Assembly: GCA_964643575.1 (NCBI GenBank)
Contig: CAZXTD010000003.1
Coordinates: 5,156-69,155, forward strand
DNA: 64,000 nt
Origin: Glaciecola sp964643575
GTDB lineage: Bacteria; Pseudomonadota; Gammaproteobacteria; Enterobacterales; Alteromonadaceae
Reading direction: 5' to 3'
Below, in pieces: positions 55,754-63,648 of this stretch. Within the stretch, counting starts at the first letter, position 1. Each line of letters opens with the position of its first letter. A program made the position numbers and the translations under genes. The notes below the pieces were generated by a model. The model was not told the DNA's origin and did no database searches. It saw only the letters and a program-made list of their open reading frames with translations.

Positions 55754-56506
55754 TTACACAAATACCGCCGCTACTAAGTCAGCTTTAAAAGACTTGCCCA
55801 CCGGAATTGATTGCCCATTCGACAAGGTAACTCCAAGTCTTTCATCTTCGACTGTACATAGTTCTCTTATCATTGAACGACGCACCATGAACCGTCGATG
55901 GACCTGAATAAAATCATGCTTGGGAAGCACCAAAGCGATATGCTTAAGACTATCGCGTAATAAATGCTTACCATCGCTGTGATGAATATCGACATAATTG
56001 CCATTGGCAGCAATCCAGTGGATGTTTTCAACCGGAATAATTCGAACGTTAGCACTGGACTTCACCACCAATTTAGAGACGGCTTGCTTATACGCCCATG
56101 CTTGTTGAGCATTGATTTGCTCTCGATAGACAGAATTGTTGCCCAAGGCCGCTTCAAGTTTACCTATGCATTGGCTAACACGTTTGTCATCAAACGGCTT
56201 GAGTAAATAATCAATTGCATAAAGCTCGAATGCGCTTACTGCATAATTTGAATAGGCAGTCACAAAAACAATGAGTGGTGGTGAACTAAGCGTCAATAGT
56301 TGCTTTGCTAGGGTCAAGCCATCTTGTCCTGGTATTTGAATATCTAAAAATACGGCATCGGGCTGATGCTCGTCGACAGCTTGCAGTAAACCAGCGCCCG
56401 AGCAAAATGTTTGAATAACTTGCCAATTGTCATGTTTGGCTAGGGCATCGACCAAATTAGCGCGAGCCATAGGTTCGTCGTCAACCACTACAACACTATA
56501 CGTCAC
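55754..56506 (-). CDS. LytTR-type response regulator (second copy of the class)
   Basis: A 250-residue regulator beginning at GTG 56506. The receiver has YSVVVVDDEPMARANLVDAL, the phospho-acceptor Asp in AVFLDIQIPGQDG and the Lys in DYLLKPFDDK. The LytTR domain has VENIHWIAANGNYVDIHHSDG and FIQVHRRFMVRRSMIREL. It overlaps the kinase gene by 11 bases. It lies about 2.5 kb from the double-glycine peptide genes. LytTR regulators control bacteriocin genes in Gram-positives, but a link here is only a possibility. Confidence 0.92.
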   Translation of the reverse strand: MTYSVVVVDDEPMARANLVDALAKHDNWQVIQTFCSGAGLLQAVDEHQPDAVFLDIQIPGQDGLTLAKQLLTLSSPPLIVFVTAYSNYAVSAFELYAIDYLLKPFDDKRVSQCIGKLEAALGNNSVYREQINAQQAWAYKQAVSKLVVKSSANVRIIPVENIHWIAANGNYVDIHHSDGKHLLRDSLKHIALVLPKHDFIQVHRRFMVRRSMIRELCTVEDERLGVTLSNGQSIPVGKSFKADLVAAVFV

Positions 56507-57614
56507 TGTTTATTGCTTCTTTTGGCAAGGTTAAACACACACAATATTGTTGTTCGTTTGATGTAATCACAAATTGATAATTATCCGAATATAAATGTGC
56601 TAAACGGCTTTGCAGGTTTTCAATACCGGTCCCACTTTTTTGCACTTGTTGTGTACTCTCAAATAAACTGTTACACACAGTAATGGCGATTTTGTTTTCT
56701 TCGTCTTTTATTTTAAGCGTGATGTCAATTGTTTGAGATGTAGTATCCACAACATGCCTAAATATGTTCTCTAACAACGGCTGTAAGGTAAATGGTGGGC
56801 AAATAAGGTGCACTTCATTCAACTCAATGTCTGCGGTGTAATTGAATCGATTGGCATATCTAAGATGCTGCAATGAAAGGTAATCTTCACAAAATCCAAT
56901 TTCTTCATCCAAGCTAATCCAGTTTTCAGACGCATTATTTATCGTAAATCTTAATAAATTTCCGACCTTCGCGACCGCTTCGACTAGGGTATCTTTATCA
57001 CCTTGTCTTGCAAGGCCGCTTATCGCACCTAAGCAATTAAACAAAAAATGAGGGCTCAGCTGCGACTGCATTATTTGCATTTTTTGCACTGCTAGTAGCA
57101 GTGCGGTTTCGTGTTGCTTGCGTTCTAGGGCTAAATTGGCTTGCTTAATATTGTTTGTATTTTGCATTAACACTGCCCCCATGCACGCCGCGAATGTTAG
57201 CAAGTATATAATGGCATAAAAAAATACCACCGAGCCACTGGTTCCGCTTAATCTAGCCCAGTAGTCTTCAAAAGTGCCAGAGGCGATAATTGTGGAGATA
57301 CCATAGTCTATTGCGAAATATATAGGTAACCAGAAAATGAGGCCAAACATGCAGCAAAAAGCAAGCTTGGTAGATGAGAATGGATAAGACATACGCGTTA
57401 ACAAAGAAAGCAGCGCAAAGGTAATCAACACCCACAAAGAATACGACAAGACGTAAAGAGCAAACTCGCTAGCGGTAAATGTTGCATTAAGACTGTATCG
57501 AACAATATCGGTATAACGCGATGTGCCATGTACGAGGCCAATTATGGCCCATATCAACCAAATAAAGGCAACAGTGCGAAATGAAACAAAAGAAGTTGTT
57601 GTTTTAGATGTCAT
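56496..57614 (-). CDS. LytS-type sensor histidine kinase (second copy of the class)
   Basis: A 372-residue kinase. Four predicted N-terminal membrane helices (about residues 10-155) are followed by a short coiled segment and the His_kinase motif MQSQLSPHFLFNCLGAISGL with the phospho-His, then a shortened HATPase with ITVCNSLFESTQ and GTGIENLQSRLAHLY. It works with the LytTR regulator whose gene overlaps its end. The signal is unknown. Confidence 0.91.
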   Translation of the reverse strand: MTSKTTTSFVSFRTVAFIWLIWAIIGLVHGTSRYTDIVRYSLNATFTASEFALYVLSYSLWVLITFALLSLLTRMSYPFSSTKLAFCCMFGLIFWLPIYFAIDYGISTIIASGTFEDYWARLSGTSGSVVFFYAIIYLLTFAACMGAVLMQNTNNIKQANLALERKQHETALLLAVQKMQIMQSQLSPHFLFNCLGAISGLARQGDKDTLVEAVAKVGNLLRFTINNASENWISLDEEIGFCEDYLSLQHLRYANRFNYTADIELNEVHLICPPFTLQPLLENIFRHVVDTTSQTIDITLKIKDEENKIAITVCNSLFESTQQVQKSGTGIENLQSRLAHLYSDNYQFVITSNEQQYCVCLTLPKEAINSDV

Positions 57615-57790
57615 TCAAATATACGTCATTGATTACTCCTTTCTATCATAAATTTTTTTATCCCGTTTGAAGAGTACTTTCATCATCAAAAAACTATAGT
57701 TTCGTCACTTAGGCATTGTTTTGCTTCTTGGGTAGGAAGAATCTGGTGTTGCATTACTACTTTCGAAAATAAATAAAAAAAGGAACGACC

Positions 57791-58684
57791 ATGAAAATAT
57801 CTCGCGTTATTCAATCAACATCGCTGAATCGAAACAGCACGCTTGCCGCGCTTCTTGCGTGTTTAGTTATTTTTAGTTGCCAAGCAATGGCTGGCAGATC
57901 AATCCCTCTTAGCGTCATCAACATGGATGGCATACATGCAGCAGACGACGGCATCATTTATGCTGCCGAAGGTTTCAACGGCTCAAGAGTTTTCGGCATC
58001 ACCCAAGAAGGTATTACATTTGTGCTAGCGGGAGGTTTGGCAGGCCCGATAGATGTGGCAAATGATAGCTCAGGCAATTTGTATGTGACTAATTTTAACG
58101 ATGCTACTGTCACAAAGATTTCGCCCGATGGCAGCAGCGTAGAAAAATTTGCCGACGTATTGCCGGGCCCGGCCGGTATCGTTGTTGATGCCAACGACAA
58201 TGTATATGTTTCTCACTATGGAGAAGGTAACGGAGACGGCGATACCGTACTAAAAATAACTCCTGACGGCATGGTAAGTGTCTTTGCTGAAGGTGACTTT
58301 TTATTCGCACCTGTAGCCACTGCAATAGATGAACATGGCAATATATATGTCGCTAACTTTAACCAAGGCGCGGTTATTAAAATTTCGCCTGAAGGTAGTC
58401 AAGAGTTGCTTGCCACCGTCGACGCTCCAAATGGGTTTGCTATTGGACATATGGCTTATGCCAACGGACGTCTTTATGCCTCTGGCGCAGCCGCCCAAAC
58501 AATCTACGTAATAAGAATGAGTGGCAAAGTGCGCGAACGTTCACGCAGAGTCAATGAAACACGTTTTCCAAATGGCCTAACGTACAACGAAGTAGACAAC
58601 AGTATTCTATTTACTTATGGATTTGGTCGCGTTTCGGATATCGAAAAAATTAAACTTAGACCTGTTGTTCAACTGCAACAATAA
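57791..58684 (+). CDS. Exported NHL-repeat/SMP-30-like beta-propeller protein
   Basis: A 297-residue protein with a signal peptide (residues about 16-35, LAALLACLVIFSCQAMA). The mature part is a run of NHL-like blades with the recurring theme DSSGNLYVTNFNDATVTKIS, DANDNVYVSHYGEG and DEHGNIYVANFNQGAVIKIS. It is periplasmic or secreted, or a lipoprotein if the Cys in FSCQ is lipidated. Substrate unknown. It is divergent from the kinase gene and converges with the peptide locus. Confidence 0.83.
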   Translation: MKISRVIQSTSLNRNSTLAALLACLVIFSCQAMAGRSIPLSVINMDGIHAADDGIIYAAEGFNGSRVFGITQEGITFVLAGGLAGPIDVANDSSGNLYVTNFNDATVTKISPDGSSVEKFADVLPGPAGIVVDANDNVYVSHYGEGNGDGDTVLKITPDGMVSVFAEGDFLFAPVATAIDEHGNIYVANFNQGAVIKISPEGSQELLATVDAPNGFAIGHMAYANGRLYASGAAAQTIYVIRMSGKVRERSRRVNETRFPNGLTYNEVDNSILFTYGFGRVSDIEKIKLRPVVQLQQ

Positions 58685-58701
58685 ATAACCGTTTAATCCA
58701 C

Positions 58702-58745
58702 AAACCGCTCGTTAGTTTGCTAAAAAAATAGAGCGGTTTATTTCA
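58702..58745. terminator. Bidirectional hairpin terminator
   Basis: AAACCGCTC (58702-58710) pairs perfectly with GAGCGGTTT (58731-58739) between the convergent NHL and peptide-locus genes. A TATTT stretch follows on the plus side. Confidence 0.7.
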
Positions 58746-58758
58746 TTTTGTTAATGTC

Positions 58759-58947
58759 TTACTCTAAATTGATAGATTTCACGTTGAGTACCATTTTCAT
58801 TACACCCGCCAAGATAAGTAACAACAAAGCTGTCTGAAAGCTATTATTTTCGGTAATGCTTAATCCTTCAGAAAAATAATCGTAAACAACATTAATAGTG
58901 ATTAAAGTGGCTGCAACTAGCGGTATAAAGTGAAGGTACTTTTTCAT
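58759..58947 (-). CDS. Two-helix membrane protein, candidate immunity protein
   Basis: A 62-residue protein with AAGGA before its ATG. Two membrane helices are predicted: residues about 5-24 (LHFIPLVAATLITINVVYDY) and 38-54 (TALLLLILAGVMKMVLN), joined by a short acidic loop. Small two- to four-helix proteins encoded right after bacteriocin genes commonly protect the producer. It is last in the run with the two double-glycine peptides and separated from them by a hairpin. No sequence family recognised. Confidence 0.65.
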   Translation of the reverse strand: MKKYLHFIPLVAATLITINVVYDYFSEGLSITENNSFQTALLLLILAGVMKMVLNVKSINLE

Positions 58948-58963
58948 TATTTTTCCTTAAAAG

Positions 58964-58992
58964 CTCACTTTCTGAATACTTCAGAAAGTGAG
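58964..58992 (-). terminator. Hairpin between peptide 2 and the immunity candidate
   Basis: CTCACTTTCTGA (58964-58975) and TCAGAAAGTGAG (58981-58992) form a perfect 12-bp stem with a 5-base loop. On the minus strand only four T follow, so partial termination is likely. This could set a high peptide-to-immunity ratio. Confidence 0.6.
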
Positions 58993-59014
58993 TGAACAAC
59001 AATTTCAAGCTAAA

Positions 59015-59188
59015 CTATAAGTTATTGTTCGTATTCCCATACTGGCTATAGATAGAATCACTGGCATTTGCTTGCTCAGCGAAAAACTTGCCAACACTAT
59101 ACCAGAAGCCTTTATCATCGTCACTGCCACCAGCAACTTGATGAGTTTCTTTAATTGAAAGCTCAATTAATTCTATTTTTGATTTCAT
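59015..59188 (-). CDS. Double-glycine leader peptide 2 (bacteriocin/microcin-like)
   Basis: A 57-residue peptide. The leader MKSKIELIELSIKETHQVAGG has the consensus LSxxExxxVxGG of C39-peptidase substrates, and cleavage after GG gives a 36-residue core. The core opens SDDDKGFWYSVGKFFAEQ, with an aromatic amphipathic helix, and is polar towards the end (QYGNTNNNL). GGAGAAGAAG sits before the ATG and overlaps the stop of the preceding gene. No Cys, so no lantibiotic rings. With peptide 1 it could form a two-peptide bacteriocin. Confidence 0.78.
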   Translation of the reverse strand: MKSKIELIELSIKETHQVAGGSDDDKGFWYSVGKFFAEQANASDSIYSQYGNTNNNL

Positions 59189-59197
59189 CTTCTTCTC

Positions 59198-59353
59198 CTA
59201 GCGTCTGTTTTCGTTATAGCCATCAATTACATCGTTGACCGCATCAATAGCGGGCTCTAATGCGCCAATAAAACCAACTACAGTCATTACTACCATAACC
59301 GTCGACAAACCACCGTTTATCTCCGTTGTTTCTTCAAAGCTTAATTCATACAT
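59198..59353 (-). CDS. Double-glycine leader peptide 1 (bacteriocin/microcin-like)
   Basis: A 51-residue peptide. The leader MYELSFEETTEINGG is a short, canonical double-glycine leader, and cleavage gives a 36-residue core. The core begins with a hydrophobic helix (LSTVMVVMTVVGFIGAL) and ends charged (VNDVIDGYNENRR). AAAGGAG lies 10 bases before the ATG. Its stop is 9 bases from the next start, so both are translated from one mRNA. A perfect 17-bp inverted repeat is in its leader. No C39 transporter is in the window. Confidence 0.78.
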   Translation of the reverse strand: MYELSFEETTEINGGLSTVMVVMTVVGFIGALEPAIDAVNDVIDGYNENRR

Positions 59354-59379
59354 ACTTGTATAACTCCTTTACATTCCAT

Positions 59380-59417
59380 TGTATTAACGCAATCAACAAT
59401 TTGATTGCGTTAATACA
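59380..59417 (-). promoter_or_regulatory. Perfect 17-bp inverted repeat in the leader of the peptide genes
   Basis: TGTATTAACGCAATCAA (59380-59396) is matched exactly by its complement (59401-59417) around CAAT. It ends 26 bases before the peptide 1 ATG. No T-tract follows on either strand, so it is not a plain terminator. It may be an operator or a mRNA hairpin controlling peptide synthesis. Confidence 0.65.
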
Positions 59418-59509
59418 TGTTACACGCATCATTGGTAATAAATACTGTACCTTTGGCGGGTTTTAGTTTGCTCTGGCTTAGAAGGAGTGCGTTAGTCATC
59501 TAGTTACAA

Positions 59510-61627
59510 TCACATCACAATGCCGTATCTATCTATGACGCGCTGAGTCGGTTGAGGGTACAGTTGCAGAAGGTCTAAAAGCAACTGCCTGTGACTACCT
59601 TCTATTTGTTTGTTGGCCATTAATAGTTTTTGCACAAAGTAAAAGTCGCCATGGCCTTTTAAAACATTGCTTAGCGCTATGTCTAGAGCGTCGTTACCAA
59701 TACTCGGTTGCTCTACATCAACACCTAAGCGAATAAGCGCGTTTAGCGCATTTTTATGCTTTGCCTTAATCGACATGGTGAGCAGGTTATCTGTGAACAT
59801 GTCTTGGGCATTGATATCAAATCCTGCAGAGGCAATTGTTTCTAGCAATTGCATATCTTCAGTTCGCCTAAAAAAAGATATGATTGTTGTTGCACTATCT
59901 TCTATTTCACTAAAAAGAACGCGGAAAACCTCACTGCTTTGTTTAGTGTCCAAAGCATAGTCCAAAAAGGATTTATACAATCGGGGTTGTATTGCAGGAT
60001 TTAGACTCTCTGCCAGTTTGAGTGCTAGTGATATATCGTTTGCATTTACAGCAACTTGTATCCTTTTTAATATTGCTTCGTCTTGTTCGTCAACATTAAT
60101 CTTTGGCTTTAAAGAGAGGTTGCCCCATGTTTTTGAAAGTTTTTGATCAAGAATATGCCCAAGAGTATTCTTTGCTCTGTGCTCGTCAATTAAACTAAGT
60201 TGGTCAATGGCGAGGTCTGCGTCTATTAATCCATCGCTGAACTCGCCATATATATCCATGGCTTGTTTGTGTAACTGTTCATACTCCTCTTTCTTAGCTT
60301 GGGTTTCGGCTTGTGAACGATTCCGAATTCTATTTACAACACGACGTATAAATGCCAAAAACTCATCAACACAGTCTTCGCCCAGTTCATATTCGCCGTT
60401 TGAATGCTCGGTCGTAAAAGTGCTTAAAATTGAAAAGAAATCGTTTCGCAATTGCTCATCTTGGTCTTTCGGCAAATTTGACAAGCGCGCATGTCGCTCA
60501 AAATAGTGGGCAGAATTGCCGCTAGGAAGCCAAGCATTTAAGTTTTCTTCTATTATTTGGTTAGTGGAAATAGTCAATAGACCGGCATCCAAAAGGGCAA
60601 GTATTGCCTGTGTTTCAGGCTCATTCTTATTAAATTCAGGAAAACTAATGGAATACGCCATGGTCTTTATCGCACTAAAGTTGCTAAAAGGATCTACGTC
60701 TTTTTTTAGCCAAAACGCAGCCAATTCGACATTTCCGCTAGTCATAGCATCTATCAACAAATTACTCGATAAATTAAAAGAGCGGTTATATACCGTGTTT
60801 AAATCCCCGTTAAAATTCGATGCAAGATGTTCAACAACCTCTAGTTGGTTTCTAAAGTGTAAATTGCTCAATTCAAGCAACTCTGGAAAGTGAATACGAT
60901 ATCCCGCGTTAACAAAAGTATCTATAACGTTTTTTACTGAATCAGTTGATTGTTTAGACTGGCCAACGCGACTAATTAGCGCAAGTTGAAATAAAGACGT
61001 TTGAGCGCCTTTTAAGCTCAATAGAGTATTAGGGTATTGCTCAATAAGTTGTCTTAGAATACCCTCTGCCTCCTGAAAGTAACCCTTTTCAATCGCACTT
61101 AATACACTAGCCCCATCTACCTCTGTTGTGTGCTCTCTGGCATAAGTAGCTAAATCAATATCCGCCCTTTTGTAGTCTATCGAATTAAGGTCAACGGCGT
61201 CTAACACGCTGCTAATTTTTGGACCCGAGAAAATTTGACTTGCTGCGGCTTGAGAGTAAGTTCTCATTGCTTCATCTTCGGTCCTAAATTTTTCTGCACC
61301 AAGCGCATGAAAACGCCTTAAAGCATTGGCGTTTAGCGGATATTTTTTAAAAAAGTCACTCGCTTGTGCGTGACACTGTTTAGATGCTAGGTAATAGTTG
61401 GGTTTGTTTGCGGTTTTTTTTTCTGCGGCGCTTATTGCTAGCAATTCTTTTTTACCTTCCTCGTTGCTTTTTGCAAGAAACGCAGGTTCGTCGAGCGTAG
61501 TATTGGGTTCAATTTGAGACCCACTTGTGTCTGCTCCGCTAGAAGATTCGGGTAGCAATACAGTGACCGCAATCACGACGAGGATACATAAGCCGCCTAA
61601 GGCTAAAAATCGTTGAGTGGTTATCAT
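59510..61627 (-). CDS. Membrane-anchored or exported protein with ankyrin-like C-terminus
   Basis: A 705-residue protein. An N-terminal hydrophobic segment (FLALGGLCILVVIAVTVLL) is followed by Ser/Gly-rich and helical regions with recurring helix pairs. The last 110 residues look like ankyrin repeats: TIASAGFDINAQDMFTDNLL, then HKNALNALIRLGVDVEQ, then DALDIAL. Ankyrin-like patches also occur near residue 290-330 (LLIDAMTSGNVELAAFWLKK). Probably periplasmic, role unknown. It is upstream of the double-glycine peptide genes on the same strand, about 160 bases away. Confidence 0.7.
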   Translation of the reverse strand: MITTQRFLALGGLCILVVIAVTVLLPESSSGADTSGSQIEPNTTLDEPAFLAKSNEEGKKELLAISAAEKKTANKPNYYLASKQCHAQASDFFKKYPLNANALRRFHALGAEKFRTEDEAMRTYSQAAASQIFSGPKISSVLDAVDLNSIDYKRADIDLATYAREHTTEVDGASVLSAIEKGYFQEAEGILRQLIEQYPNTLLSLKGAQTSLFQLALISRVGQSKQSTDSVKNVIDTFVNAGYRIHFPELLELSNLHFRNQLEVVEHLASNFNGDLNTVYNRSFNLSSNLLIDAMTSGNVELAAFWLKKDVDPFSNFSAIKTMAYSISFPEFNKNEPETQAILALLDAGLLTISTNQIIEENLNAWLPSGNSAHYFERHARLSNLPKDQDEQLRNDFFSILSTFTTEHSNGEYELGEDCVDEFLAFIRRVVNRIRNRSQAETQAKKEEYEQLHKQAMDIYGEFSDGLIDADLAIDQLSLIDEHRAKNTLGHILDQKLSKTWGNLSLKPKINVDEQDEAILKRIQVAVNANDISLALKLAESLNPAIQPRLYKSFLDYALDTKQSSEVFRVLFSEIEDSATTIISFFRRTEDMQLLETIASAGFDINAQDMFTDNLLTMSIKAKHKNALNALIRLGVDVEQPSIGNDALDIALSNVLKGHGDFYFVQKLLMANKQIEGSHRQLLLDLLQLYPQPTQRVIDRYGIVM

Positions 61628-61762
61628 TCCATTAAATCTGCAATTGTGTCCATGTATTGTATTAAGACTTTATCATATCACCATCAATTTCAAAGATATT
61701 GTTACCCTCATTACAACACCTCTCTTACAGAGCATTTATGATTACAGCGCTTGAACCATGTT

Positions 61763-62509
61763 CTAAGAAAATAGACTGTTGATTCGATTATAATCAAGTC
61801 CCGTGTTCGGTTTCACTAAGTGCTTGTATGCATTTACAAATGAGCTAGGACCCACACTAAAGCGAGAAACTTTGCTGTGAGCAAATTTAGGTATGTCTGA
61901 TTCTAAATTACTGACCATTATGTTGATTGGAAGCGACAGTGAGTCTGAGAATCGCATAACTATCGAGGCGTCTGATACTCCGGGTAAAAAACCGCCATTC
62001 GCACCCGCCTTTTGATAAGTATTCAACCGTTCTATTACCATATTAAAAGCGCTTTCCCCCTCTGCAAGCTCGCGTAAATATACATCTGTTCTCGCATTAA
62101 TGAATAACTCATTGCCAACTGATTCACGAATTGTTTTTATTTTTTCGGTCAATAGCTCGGCCGAGCCCGCACCATCTTCAATATTAATACCGACAACGCC
62201 TAGTAAAAAAATACGATTGACCAGATTTGCTACCTCTTTTGGGTTGCTAGAATATCCGTCTTCAATATCGACAGAAAGCGGTACCTTCGCTATTCTTTGA
62301 ATACTTTCTATTGCACTCAATAGCTTATCAATAGGTAAATATGAACCGTCTGCATACCCAAGTGCCCACGCTAAAGATGCGCTACTCGTAGCTAAGGCTT
62401 TTGCCCCACTAGCTTGGACTAACGCAGCGCTTGCAGCGTCCCAAATATTATTAAGTAACAAGGGTTGTTTTGTATCGTGAAGCAATTGAAAACGATTGAA
62501 ATTAGTCAT
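61763..62509 (-). CDS. Isocitrate lyase/PEP mutase superfamily enzyme
   Basis: A 248-residue alpha/beta barrel. The family features are NIWDAASAALVQASGAKALATSSASLAWALGY at the N-terminus in order, the metal-binding SVDIEDGYS, GINIEDGAG and ELFINARTDVYL. These proteins break or form C-C or C-P bonds next to a carboxylate (oxaloacetate decarboxylase, 2-methylisocitrate lyase or carboxyphosphonoenolpyruvate-type reactions). The lyase motif KKCGH is not present, so it is not a classical isocitrate lyase. Specific reaction unknown. Confidence 0.85.
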   Translation of the reverse strand: MTNFNRFQLLHDTKQPLLLNNIWDAASAALVQASGAKALATSSASLAWALGYADGSYLPIDKLLSAIESIQRIAKVPLSVDIEDGYSSNPKEVANLVNRIFLLGVVGINIEDGAGSAELLTEKIKTIRESVGNELFINARTDVYLRELAEGESAFNMVIERLNTYQKAGANGGFLPGVSDASIVMRFSDSLSLPINIMVSNLESDIPKFAHSKVSRFSVGPSSFVNAYKHLVKPNTGLDYNRINSLFS

Positions 62510-62763
62510 ATTAGTAGTTCCTTCAAAAACGAGAATTTTACCGAAGTCTATCTACCAAACACGTTGTTATCGGAACTCATAGTAAAATAATCACCTCATA
62601 TCTTTAAAAAGCTTAAAGCAGCTGCACAAAAGTCTATTAGTCACCACTTATGCAGCTCAATAACTGTAAAAAATTCGCCTCTTCTGGCGCCTCACACTAT
62701 AGTGAAACGATTGAAGATGAGTAGTAGAAATAGCTAAACAAATAACAACAATAAGGATAAATT

Positions 62764-63648
62764 ATGGCTAATGTTTATGAGGGTAAAACAGCACTAATTT
62801 CGGGTGCAGCGAGTGGTATAGGCCTAGCGCTTGCACGTGAGTTTGGTAGTTTAGGAATGAATGTGGTAATGGCAGACATCGAAATGACTGCTTTAAATAA
62901 AGCTTGCAGCACACTTAAAAGTGAAGGTTTAAACGTTATGCCATTCGAACTTGACGTTACCGAATACAGCCAATGGGAAAGTTGCGTCAAAACAGCGGTC
63001 AGTGAGTTTGGTGGTTTACACATGGTAGTCAATAACGCAGGTGTAGGCGGTATCCCTGGTAAAATAGAAGAAACCAATAACGATACTTGGCGCTGGGTTG
63101 TCGACGTCAACTTGTTGGGTGTTATGTATGGCACACAAGCTGCCACGCCAGCAATTAAAGCCAGCGGACAAGGCGGATGGATCATTAACGTAGCGTCAAT
63201 GGCCGGAATGGGCGGTGTACCCTATTCTGCTGCGTATTCAGCCACCAAAGCAGCCGTTGTATCTATGACAGAAAGTTGGGCCGTTGAACTCAAACGCGAC
63301 AACATTCATGTGTCGGCTTTGTGTCCTGCTTTTGTCAAAACACGTATTCACGAGTCCTTGCGTACACAGCAAGACAAATACAAGACCGAGGCCATTAAAG
63401 GCGATCCAAAACGCCTAAAAGAAGGCTTTGGTAAAGCAACGGCTCTAGTTGAATCAGGTATTGAGGCTGAATTATTGGCGAAACGCGTGGTAGAGGCATT
63501 GGCGAGTAAACAAACGTACATATTTACTCATCCCAATTACCGTGAGGCCGTTGCTAATCGCTCTCAGGCACTTGACGCGGCGTTTGAAGACGCTCAAAAC
63601 AGTGAGCTGGTCAAGCATCTTATCAATGATGAAATTGTGAGTTTATAA
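62764..63648 (+). CDS. Short-chain dehydrogenase/reductase
   Basis: A 294-residue SDR. It has the cofactor motif SGAASGIGLALAREFG, Asp after the second strand (MADIE, favouring NAD), NNAGVGG, the catalytic Ser in NVASMAGMGG and the YSATKAA active site. The C-terminal extension with a long helical tail is usual for this SDR type. AAGGATAAATT precedes the ATG. The substrate is unknown. Confidence 0.9.
   Translation: MANVYEGKTALISGAASGIGLALAREFGSLGMNVVMADIEMTALNKACSTLKSEGLNVMPFELDVTEYSQWESCVKTAVSEFGGLHMVVNNAGVGGIPGKIEETNNDTWRWVVDVNLLGVMYGTQAATPAIKASGQGGWIINVASMAGMGGVPYSAAYSATKAAVVSMTESWAVELKRDNIHVSALCPAFVKTRIHESLRTQQDKYKTEAIKGDPKRLKEGFGKATALVESGIEAELLAKRVVEALASKQTYIFTHPNYREAVANRSQALDAAFEDAQNSELVKHLINDEIVSL

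Noticed and set aside
55562..55777. 71-residue open frame on the plus strand
   Set aside because: It overlaps the end of the LytTR regulator gene, has no good ribosome site and no recognisable motif.
57791..58684. Membership of the NHL-repeat gene in the double-glycine peptide operon
   Set aside because: It is on the opposite strand and separated from them by a bidirectional terminator.
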